Made by a program: the position numbers and the translations under genes. A stretch of DNA of 33,703 bases. Origin: Pseudomonadota bacterium (lineage in GTDB: Bacteria > Pseudomonadota > Alphaproteobacteria > Acetobacterales > Acetobacteraceae). Within the stretch, counting starts at the first letter, position 1. Each line of letters begins with the position of its first letter. The notes beneath the pieces are model-generated. The model was not told the origin of the DNA and made no database searches. It saw nothing but the letters and a program-made list of their open reading frames with translations. The stretch lies in NCBI GenBank assembly GCA_021805665.1, contig JAJZEV010000188.1:1-33703 (forward strand), in the 5' to 3' direction. Shown here piece by piece: positions 9,176 through 16,624 of this stretch.

Positions 9176-11896
9176 ATGCCATCCTTATTTAGCCGCGTTC
9201 TAAGCGGACCTTTTTCCAGCCCCGGTTCCGCGCCGTGGACAACGATCCAACCCTTGACCACACTGCTCACATCGATGCAAACGCTGGCGAGCCAACCGCG
9301 GGCAAGCATCGTTCCAGGCAAGACGATCAGCAGCAGCGTTGCTGGCCCGGTGACGCTCACCGCCGCGGATAACCCTCTGTCAATTACCAGCACCGGCACG
9401 GTCACCGCGACAGGCACCGCGGACGGCATCGATGGCGGGGCGATAACCACCTGGACGATCAACAACGCCGGGGTGGTTTCGTCCGCATCAGCGTACGGGA
9501 TAGCGCTCGCCAGCCAGGGCTTTGTCACCAACACGGGCACCATTTCCGGTAATGACGGGTTGGGATTGCGGGCCGGCGGCACCGTTACCAACAACGGTTT
9601 CATCTCCGCGAGCGGAACGGTCGGCGGCGGCCTGGCAGTGGGTTCCGGAGTCGTCATCACCGGCGCCGCCGGGACTGTGACCAACAGTGCCACCATCCAC
9701 GCGGGTGCCTATGGCGTCGGATTGGGCCGGGGCGGTATCGTTACGAACACAAACTCGATAGTCGGTGGCGAGGACGGCGTCGATGGCCAGGGCGCACGTG
9801 TAACGGTCGTGAATTCCGGCAGTATCATCGCCACCGTTGACGACGGTATCGGCATATTCGCCGGCGGCAATGTCACCAACGCCGTCGGCGCGTTGATCTC
9901 GGGCGTCGTCGGGCCGGTGTCAGGCGGCATCTTTATCACGGGTGGGACCGGCACGATCGCGAACAGCGGCAGTATCGTCGGCGGCAGTGTCGGCATCCTG
10001 CTGGCGGCCGGTGGCGAAGTCACCAATGGCGCCGGGGCCTCGATTGCCGGCAAGACGGCCGGAGTCTTTGTCAGCGCCGCGGCCGGAACGCTGACCAATT
10101 CCGGCAGCATCAACGCCACCGCGTTGGCCGGGGCAGATCTGGAAAGCGGGGGCTCCGTTGCCAACAACGCGAACGCCTCGATCACCGGCAGCGAGTTCGG
10201 CGTCTTCATGACCGGCGCCGCCGGCTATGTCACCAACGCAGGCACGATCGCCGGCGGCAAGTATGAAGGCATCGCCCTCGCCGACGGCGGCACGGTCGCC
10301 AATGCGGCGGGCGCCACCGTCAGCGGCACCAGTTCCGGCATCTACGTCGAAGCGAGAGCCGCTGGAACGATCACCAATTCCGGCCTGATCAACGGAATCG
10401 CGGCCGGCGTCGATGTCGGCAGCGGTAACGGTGTCATCACCAATAATTCAGGCGGCACGATTGCCGGCGGCACGGGCGTATTCGTATCCGGAACCGCAGC
10501 GGCAGTCACGAACGGCGGCAGTATCGCCGGCACCATGAGCGTCGGTGTCGATCTCAGCGTCGGCGGCACAGTCACCAATCAGGCAAACGCATCCATATCC
10601 GGGCAAAGTGCGGCCGTATTCTCCGCCCTGAACGCGCTGATACTCGTCAACGCCGGTAACATAAACGGTGCCGGGGGCGCTGGCGCGGACATGGAGGCCG
10701 GCGGCACCATCACGAACACCCCTGGCGCCACGATGTCGGGCACACAGTTCGGCGTCTTCTCCACGGGCAGGTCCGGTGCGGTGGCCAACTCCGGCCTGAT
10801 ATCGGGATCCGACGCCATCGCGTTGGAGGGTGGCGGCAGCGTGACAAATAGCGGTGGCGCATCGATATCGGCGACAACGACCGGTATCCTCATCCAGGGC
10901 GGACCTGGTACGCTGAACAACGCCGGGCATATCATCGCGACCGGCGGCGGCTCCGCGGCGCTGGATTTCGAGGGCGGCGCCGTCGTCAACAACGCTGCGG
11001 GCGGCTCCATCCTTGGCGCATCGTTCGGCGCCTTCCTCAGCACCGGCGACGTGATGGTCACCAACTCCGGCAGTATCGCGGGCACGAATGTCATCGGCAT
11101 CGATCTGACCGCGGGCGGCACCGTGGTCAATAATGCGGCGGCATCGATCTCCTCAGGGGGATTCGGAGTCGCGGTCTATGGCGGCAACGCGACCGTCACG
11201 AATGCCGGCACGATCACCGGCGGCGTCGGTTCCGTCAGGTTCGCGAACAGTGGCACGGATCGCCTGGTGGTTGAGCCAGGCGCCGTATTCAATGGGGCGG
11301 CCGTCGGCGGTTCGGGCAACAACACACTGGAACTCGCCGGTAACAGTCCGGGCAGCATCGGCGGGGTCAACACGGGGGCGTTCGCAAACTTCGGTTCCAT
11401 GATCGTGGACTCCGGCGCCACCTGGACGCTGACCGGTGCCGGCGCGGTTCCGGTGATCCTGAACGACGGCAGTCTTCATGTCGGCGGCTCGCTGACCATT
11501 TCGACAGACATTGCTGCTGCCGGTACGGGCCTGTTCATTCTGGACGGCTCCGCCAGCATGCAAGTCGCTGCCGCGCTGGGGACGGCGACGCAAATCAGCT
11601 TTTCCGCGGGCAGCGATCTGCTGCTGGACAATACCAGCCAGTTCGGGACGGGTGTCGGTACCACCAATTATGTGGGCAGTCTGCTGGAGAACTTCGGGGC
11701 GGGAAGTCAAATCGACCTGACGAACTTCAGTTCCGCCAGCCTGAACTTCACATTCAATGCCGGCAACGGGCTGCTGCAGTTGACCAATGGCGTAAGCCAG
11801 GCGGCCAGCCTCAGCTTCCAGACATCGAGTCTGGGTAGCACGTCGTTCCAGTTCGGATCAGATGGCGCGTCGGGAACATTGCTGAAAGTGGCCTGA
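9176..11896 (+). CDS. Repetitive beta-helix-like, probably secreted protein
   Basis: A 906-residue low-complexity protein rich in Gly, Ala, Thr, Ser and Asn, with almost no Lys or Cys. From about residue 90 to 740 it is built from about 25 copies of a short motif alternating between types 'GG-x-VTN-x-A-x-ASI-x-G' and 'GTVTNSGSI-x-G', as expected for stacked turns of a right-handed beta-helix like those in adhesins. The last 160 residues are non-repetitive and end in FQFGSDGASGTLLKVA, with no autotransporter barrel and no terminal Phe. No Sec signal peptide is visible. That combination fits type I secretion with a C-terminal signal better than an autotransporter, but this is inference. The frame opens at a TTG at 9083; the ATG at 9176 was chosen because GGGAGAAG precedes it. 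Its place beside an exopolysaccharide locus suggests a matrix or surface role. Confidence 0.75.
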   Translation: MPSLFSRVLSGPFSSPGSAPWTTIQPLTTLLTSMQTLASQPRASIVPGKTISSSVAGPVTLTAADNPLSITSTGTVTATGTADGIDGGAITTWTINNAGVVSSASAYGIALASQGFVTNTGTISGNDGLGLRAGGTVTNNGFISASGTVGGGLAVGSGVVITGAAGTVTNSATIHAGAYGVGLGRGGIVTNTNSIVGGEDGVDGQGARVTVVNSGSIIATVDDGIGIFAGGNVTNAVGALISGVVGPVSGGIFITGGTGTIANSGSIVGGSVGILLAAGGEVTNGAGASIAGKTAGVFVSAAAGTLTNSGSINATALAGADLESGGSVANNANASITGSEFGVFMTGAAGYVTNAGTIAGGKYEGIALADGGTVANAAGATVSGTSSGIYVEARAAGTITNSGLINGIAAGVDVGSGNGVITNNSGGTIAGGTGVFVSGTAAAVTNGGSIAGTMSVGVDLSVGGTVTNQANASISGQSAAVFSALNALILVNAGNINGAGGAGADMEAGGTITNTPGATMSGTQFGVFSTGRSGAVANSGLISGSDAIALEGGGSVTNSGGASISATTTGILIQGGPGTLNNAGHIIATGGGSAALDFEGGAVVNNAAGGSILGASFGAFLSTGDVMVTNSGSIAGTNVIGIDLTAGGTVVNNAAASISSGGFGVAVYGGNATVTNAGTITGGVGSVRFANSGTDRLVVEPGAVFNGAAVGGSGNNTLELAGNSPGSIGGVNTGAFANFGSMIVDSGATWTLTGAGAVPVILNDGSLHVGGSLTISTDIAAAGTGLFILDGSASMQVAAALGTATQISFSAGSDLLLDNTSQFGTGVGTTNYVGSLLENFGAGSQIDLTNFSSASLNFTFNAGNGLLQLTNGVSQAASLSFQTSSLGSTSFQFGSDGASGTLLKVA

Positions 11897-11972
11897 TCTA
11901 TTGTGAACCCGCCTGTCAGAGGCCATTACGGTCAGGCCGGTCTGGCTGGGTGTTCCGGCGGCTTTCTCCGAT

Positions 11973-12824
11973 TCAGTGACCTGAAACCTTGGCATTGGCG
12001 GCGTTATGGCCGGCGAAAACTGCCCGCAGGTCGGGTGAGTTCTCCAGCGCCTTGTCACCTCGCTGGGAGCCCCAACTGTACGCGTAGTCGAAGACCGGCC
12101 TGCCGATCACGGATGCCCAGCTGGCCAGGATGGCTTTCTCATGAACATCTGACGGCACCGCATACCGGCCGCCGTCGCCGTCGCTCCAACTCCCGCCGCC
12201 AAAGGTTTGATAGCCCGGGACGATCTTTTCCAGCGGAATGCCCGCCGCCTCGGCCGCGTCGATATAGCGCCGTATCATGGCGAAATCGCACACTTCGAGT
12301 TCCGTTCTGCAAGGATACGGGCTAAGGCCGAACAGATCGACGTGAGAATTGCCGGGGTTGTACGAATTCGCAAAGGACGGATCTTTTGAAGTCCCCAGGT
12401 TCATTAACATGATGAATGTCCTGGCAGCCGGAGCGCGAGCCCGTATCCAATCGGCTTCGGCTTTCAGATGCTCCGCGGCGCATCGCCGGCCGTGCCACCA
12501 GACGGGGTCCGGGTCGTCCATCAAATAGAATCCGAAAACCTTCGGGTGACCGAGAAATGGTGTCACCGCCGCGATGAACGCCGCATCCACCCCGGCGCAA
12601 CGTCCGACCCAAACCAGCCCCAACACGCCATCCGGCAACAGAGCAAGCTGTTGGACCTTGCTGACGTCGGACAGGTTGAAGCCGGCATCGCCGGGCGTGA
12701 AGTGTCCGTTCGCATCGAAATTTGCATTTGGTGCGTAATGACGTGTGACTGGCGGCGAAGCCGGGATCGGCGCCGGCAGGACAAGGACGAAAAATGCCAC
12801 GATCAAGGCCCCTAGGCGATCCAT
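11973..12824 (-). CDS. Secreted glycosidase-like protein in the polysaccharide operon
   Basis: A 283-residue exported protein. A signal peptide (about residues 1-22, VAFFVLVLPAPIPA) precedes a mature domain whose pattern of alternating strands and helices suggests a TIM-barrel glycoside hydrolase. Acidic and aromatic clusters that could line an active site are FGFYLMDDPDPVWWHGRR, DLFGLSPYPC and DYAYSWGSQ. I cannot place it in a named family, so hydrolase activity is inferred. The ATG at 12824 has a purine-rich ribosome site (GGGGGA). It follows the Wzx gene by about 60 bp on the same strand and is probably the last gene of that operon. Polysaccharide operons often carry a periplasmic glycanase that trims or releases polymer, which fits. 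Confidence 0.6.
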   Translation of the reverse strand: MDRLGALIVAFFVLVLPAPIPASPPVTRHYAPNANFDANGHFTPGDAGFNLSDVSKVQQLALLPDGVLGLVWVGRCAGVDAAFIAAVTPFLGHPKVFGFYLMDDPDPVWWHGRRCAAEHLKAEADWIRARAPAARTFIMLMNLGTSKDPSFANSYNPGNSHVDLFGLSPYPCRTELEVCDFAMIRRYIDAAEAAGIPLEKIVPGYQTFGGGSWSDGDGGRYAVPSDVHEKAILASWASVIGRPVFDYAYSWGSQRGDKALENSPDLRAVFAGHNAANAKVSGH

Positions 12825-12886
12825 GATGTTTCCCCCGTATGGATGATGCCGCAGCAGGTTCAGTTAGGTGACAGCCTGGCCCTTTG

Positions 12887-14290
12887 TCATACGATCAACG
12901 ACGGCTTTGGAGGTCCGGCCAGTTTCCGTCGGGTGAAGATCGCGAGAATACCGGGTATAATACCCAGCCTTCTGAAAATGATACCGGCCATGGCAATGTT
13001 CCATCCAAGCAGCGTCATGGCGTTTGCCAGGGCCGCGCCGGGGGTGCCCCAAAGATGAACCAGGGGCACGGTCAGTAAAACATTTCCGATGGCGGCGCAC
13101 ACGACCACGACCGCGGCGCTTCGCTCCTGCCCCGTCATGGTCATCAGGAAAATCTGCGAGCCAGCACTGGCGGCGATAACCTGGCTGACAACCAGCACCC
13201 GCATGGGAACCACCGCCGCCTGGAATCCAGGTCCGAACATGGCAAGAATGGGCTCCGCGAGGAAAAACAACGGCAGCGCCAGACAGGCGGCGCCGATCAG
13301 CGTCCATGATGCGGCCCGGGTAATCAGTTCCTGCAAACCGCCGTGGTCGCCAAGCGCGAACAATTCCGAAACCATGGGCGCGAACCGTGTGTTCACAGCG
13401 ATCCGCGGCAGCACCACGACGGACGTGACGTTGAAAACAAGGGCATAGACACCTGCGCTGGCGGTGTACCCGGCCCAGCCCAGCGACATGACGCCGGTGC
13501 GGTTGATGGCCGCCTCGGCGACCGCGATCGCCACCAGGGGCAGCGCGGTTCGCCGCCATTCGGCCGTGGCATGGGCCGAACGGGATTTTGTGGCGGGAAA
13601 TGAACATGATCTTCGCTGCGCCAGGGTTATGAGAGCCAGGCCGGCAAGGGCACTTATCAGCGTGGCTGCCATCACCCGCGGGGCACTCACATGGCCCGGG
13701 GTGCCGAACGCGAGGAAGCCGACGAACACCAGAAGCAAACCGTCCCGGACGAGGCGATCAGGCGCCAGGGCCGACAGGACGCCGCCGAACGCCCTGACGA
13801 TCGCGGTGCGTATCCACAACAGTGCCAAAATTGGAATGACGCCGAAACCGATCAGAAATGTGTGGATCAGTTCCGGCCTCTGGCGGCCGCCAAAAACCGT
13901 GATCATGGCCACGCCGGCGCCGATGACCCCCAACCCCATGAGAAGCGATCGGCGTTCCGCATAGTGGATGACGCCGTGTGCCAGATCGGTCATGCCCTTC
14001 GTCCTGTAGGCGGGCACCAGCCGTAGCAATGACACATCGAAACCCAGGGCCGCGAGATACCCGAGGATGGTAACCCAGGCCAGGACATAGGAATATGTCC
14101 CATAAGATTCGGCTCCGGCCGTTCGCGCGATGACCAACTGACAAAGATAGGTCACGGCCGCGCCAGCCCCGTAGGTGAAGAAGGCGACGACGCTGCTCCA
14201 ACCAAGCCGCCTCATCGCCGTCTTGTCCACGCGTGGTTCGGGACTGTCCGCCGACCCGGCCGCCAACCGCAAAGCGAAACCGGGGCTCAT
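12887..14290 (-). CDS. Wzx-type polysaccharide flippase (MATE/MOP superfamily)
   Basis: A 467-residue integral membrane protein with about twelve to fourteen hydrophobic segments arranged as in Wzx and PST flippases. It should move undecaprenyl-diphosphate-linked repeat units across the inner membrane. The first segment carries the usual opening (SSVVAFFTYGAGAAVTYLCQ followed by IARTAGAESYGTYSY), and late segments include WGTPGAALANAMTLLGWN. The frame is open to 14368, but the ATG at 14290 overlaps the stop of the preceding kinase gene as ATGA, so this start is preferred and implies translational coupling. It is preceded by kinase genes and followed by the secreted glycosidase-like gene. Confidence 0.88.
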   Translation of the reverse strand: MSPGFALRLAAGSADSPEPRVDKTAMRRLGWSSVVAFFTYGAGAAVTYLCQLVIARTAGAESYGTYSYVLAWVTILGYLAALGFDVSLLRLVPAYRTKGMTDLAHGVIHYAERRSLLMGLGVIGAGVAMITVFGGRQRPELIHTFLIGFGVIPILALLWIRTAIVRAFGGVLSALAPDRLVRDGLLLVFVGFLAFGTPGHVSAPRVMAATLISALAGLALITLAQRRSCSFPATKSRSAHATAEWRRTALPLVAIAVAEAAINRTGVMSLGWAGYTASAGVYALVFNVTSVVVLPRIAVNTRFAPMVSELFALGDHGGLQELITRAASWTLIGAACLALPLFFLAEPILAMFGPGFQAAVVPMRVLVVSQVIAASAGSQIFLMTMTGQERSAAVVVVCAAIGNVLLTVPLVHLWGTPGAALANAMTLLGWNIAMAGIIFRRLGIIPGILAIFTRRKLAGPPKPSLIV

Positions 14291-15045
14291 GCGGTCACCA
14301 CATTGCGCTGATACTGGCGGGTATCCGGCACCGGGTCCTCGATCGACCGCAAAACCCGGTCCCAGCACGGGTCCGCCGCGGATTCGATCCGCACGATGGG
14401 CACGTTCCGCCGGCCAAGACTGGCGTCGAGCGCGTCGAACAGCGGCACCGCCGCCAGATTGGCATCGGGGGACACTTCCAGCAAACGCTCGAGCCGCCCG
14501 GCGTTATGCCGCCGATCCGCGAGGCGGCGGGCCAGTACATCGTCGGGAACCGTCACCCTAACGATGAGATCGGGAACCGGCACCAGATCGAGAGCATCCT
14601 CGATCTTCTCCCGGCCCGATCGCGGCTCGAACGCCGCCAGGGAGTAAACGACTTGGATAAAACCTTGATCGAACAGTGTCATTCGGCTGTCCAACAGGGC
14701 CTTCCGCCAGTTGTTCGCCAATCGGGATATGTATTGATACATCCGGATTTTCCAAAGCAACCGCGGCGGCGGCATCAGCTCCAGCAGCGCATGCGTCATC
14801 CCGGCTTCTTCGGATCGGATGGATTTATCCCATAGAAGGTGCCCCATCTCCCCCATCGCCCGCGTAAGCCGCTGCATCGCCGCCGCGCTTCCACCCGACG
14901 ATTGCGCCTCACCTTGCTGCCTTTCGCCTGGGCGCCAACTGGATATGAGTTCAACGTCACGGCTGCGCGCCTGCAACCGAGCAGCCAATGACCTCGCCAG
15001 CGTGGTCTTGCCGCCGCCGGGCGGGCCGATAAATTCAACGATCAC
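14287..15045 (-). CDS. Small P-loop kinase of the polysaccharide operon
   Basis: A 252-residue P-loop NTPase. The Walker A loop is at the very start (IVEFIGPPGGGKTTLARSL, residues 2-20). Later parts resemble nucleoside/thymidylate-type kinases: DSRMTLFDQGFIQ gives the acidic strand, PDLIVRVTVPDDVLARRLADR the lid-type segment and LERLLEVSPD a helix after it. The substrate is unknown; a sugar or polymer end is possible given the location, but this is inference. The frame extends upstream to 15198, but the GTG at 15045 preceded by GGAGG five bases away gives the P-loop at the N-terminus and does not overlap the previous gene. It is coupled to the flippase gene downstream. Confidence 0.8.
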   Translation of the reverse strand: MIVEFIGPPGGGKTTLARSLAARLQARSRDVELISSWRPGERQQGEAQSSGGSAAAMQRLTRAMGEMGHLLWDKSIRSEEAGMTHALLELMPPPRLLWKIRMYQYISRLANNWRKALLDSRMTLFDQGFIQVVYSLAAFEPRSGREKIEDALDLVPVPDLIVRVTVPDDVLARRLADRRHNAGRLERLLEVSPDANLAAVPLFDALDASLGRRNVPIVRIESAADPCWDRVLRSIEDPVPDTRQYQRNVVTA

Positions 15046-15064
15046 GCGGACCTCCGAACCGACA

Positions 15065-16576
15065 TCAAAGATGTCTCCAGACTTCGTTCCTGATTTGTCG
15101 GAAGACACTGTCGAGCGGCTGTGCTGCATCGATGCAGACGACGGTCGAGTCTGGAAAAGCCAGCATTTGCAGTTCCGCCGTGCGCTGACGGATGACATCG
15201 CGGTTCATGGCCGGCTCCCGCGTCGCGATCAGGTCCGGACTTGCCGTTAGCTTGATGACGAGATCCGGCGGAACCCGTCGGGACAGTTCATAGGCCGATG
15301 CCTCAAACTGGCGGAGCCAACGTGGAACGCGCTTCAGGCGTGGAAGTAACGGACCGTCGTTGAAACTGGCAAACTGATCCTGCGGAAATCGATCGGCAAC
15401 CACCACCATACCGCGCTCTGCCGCTCGGTGGGCCTGCAGCAGCTTATGCCGCTTTTCGATCGCCAATGCCACGGACCACAGCGTAAGCAGTAAACCGTAG
15501 ATCAGACCGGGTGGCCGATGGGACACGTTACCATGGGAGGATCCCTTGGGCCGCGACGACGTCAGCCGCGTGAACAGCGGAACCATCAGCTTCAGGGGCA
15601 GTAGAATAAGCGACGGCCTGCCGTCCCCGGTGCCGAAGTAGATCGGCATCGTATCGACCTCGGCGCCCAGCCAGCGATTGAGACCGGCCACGGCAGTGGA
15701 TTTGCCGCTACCATCCACGCCCATCAGCGCCACGACGATGCCGCCCCCCGGCGCCACACGATGCAATGGGCGGGGCAGATGCAGATAGCGTTGGTTCAGC
15801 GCACCGGCCGCCCACGATACGGCGCGTGCGACCGCCCTCGCTGTCGTCTCGATGCTGTTGAAAGCCCTGTGCGGGGCGAGCTGCTGCCTGACAAGGCGGC
15901 GAAGCGCGTGCTGCCGCTCCAGCGGCACCCGATCGGTCAATGCCGCCGCCAGCCGTTCCGCGATTGGCTCACCCAGCAAGTCCGCGCCGCGTACCCGCAG
16001 CAACGCCGGATCGACCCGCGCGGCAAGCGCGCGGCGATCCGTGTCGAATTTCCGCCGCATCGCGTCCCAATTTGCCGCTGCCACGGGGTCACTGCGCCGC
16101 AGCTCGATCAGGCCGCGCGTTATCAGCAGCACCGCCTCGGTCGCCTGATCGGGAACGTTGACCGGGAATCGCGGATGCGGAACGGAATGCTCCAGAATTG
16201 TTTCCGCCCAGGGCAGGCGATATTCCGACAGCAGGCGGTAGCCCGACACAACGCGGGTATGAACATGCACGTGGACGATCAGGCCGCTTGGTTCGTCGTA
16301 GCCCAGATAGCTGGTCATCGCCGGATCGGACCGGCTGGCGACCGTCGGGAAAAGCTTCAAGCCGTTCTCCAGCAGGCAGACTTGCAGCCGATGCTGGTCG
16401 TGACGGGACACAAGCAGGTCCAGATCGGTTTCTCCCGCCAGCGCGGCGGGCAGCCTCGCCGAACTTTTCCAGTAACAGCAACGGATATTCTGTCGGAAAA
16501 TCGCAGCGATAACCTGCAGCAACAGATCGTTGACCGGCGTATCGAATTCGACCCCGATAGACGTTTCGTCTCTCAT
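15065..16576 (-). CDS. Nucleotidyltransferase-like / thymidylate-kinase-like fusion
   Basis: A 503-residue two-part protein. The N-terminal half resembles a minimal nucleotidyltransferase fold: WKSSARLPAALAGETDLDLLV at about residues 36-56 carries the paired acidic residues (DLD) typical of metal sites, followed by a His-rich stretch (HVHVH, about 102-106). The C-terminal half is a P-loop kinase: GVDGSGKST at 286-294, VVVADRFPQD at 391-400 (the DR-Phe element of thymidylate kinases), and a C-terminal lid region with TREPAMNRDVIRQRTAE. A true thymidylate kinase is about 210 residues and not in such operons, so a housekeeping role is unlikely. The ATG at 16576 has a modest ribosome site (GAGG). 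It sits between the Wzc-like kinase gene and the second P-loop kinase gene. Substrate unknown. Confidence 0.75.
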   Translation of the reverse strand: MRDETSIGVEFDTPVNDLLLQVIAAIFRQNIRCCYWKSSARLPAALAGETDLDLLVSRHDQHRLQVCLLENGLKLFPTVASRSDPAMTSYLGYDEPSGLIVHVHVHTRVVSGYRLLSEYRLPWAETILEHSVPHPRFPVNVPDQATEAVLLITRGLIELRRSDPVAAANWDAMRRKFDTDRRALAARVDPALLRVRGADLLGEPIAERLAAALTDRVPLERQHALRRLVRQQLAPHRAFNSIETTARAVARAVSWAAGALNQRYLHLPRPLHRVAPGGGIVVALMGVDGSGKSTAVAGLNRWLGAEVDTMPIYFGTGDGRPSLILLPLKLMVPLFTRLTSSRPKGSSHGNVSHRPPGLIYGLLLTLWSVALAIEKRHKLLQAHRAAERGMVVVADRFPQDQFASFNDGPLLPRLKRVPRWLRQFEASAYELSRRVPPDLVIKLTASPDLIATREPAMNRDVIRQRTAELQMLAFPDSTVVCIDAAQPLDSVFRQIRNEVWRHL

Positions 16577-16624
16577 TATGTCCGCCCTCGCTTATTGATC
16601 GCCCGACAGGGCGGGCGCATGCGA

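Noticed and set aside
11890..11938. Inverted repeat GGCCTGA/TCAGGCC after the beta-helix gene
   Set aside because: The arms are only 7 bp and about 35 nt apart, too weak to call a terminator.
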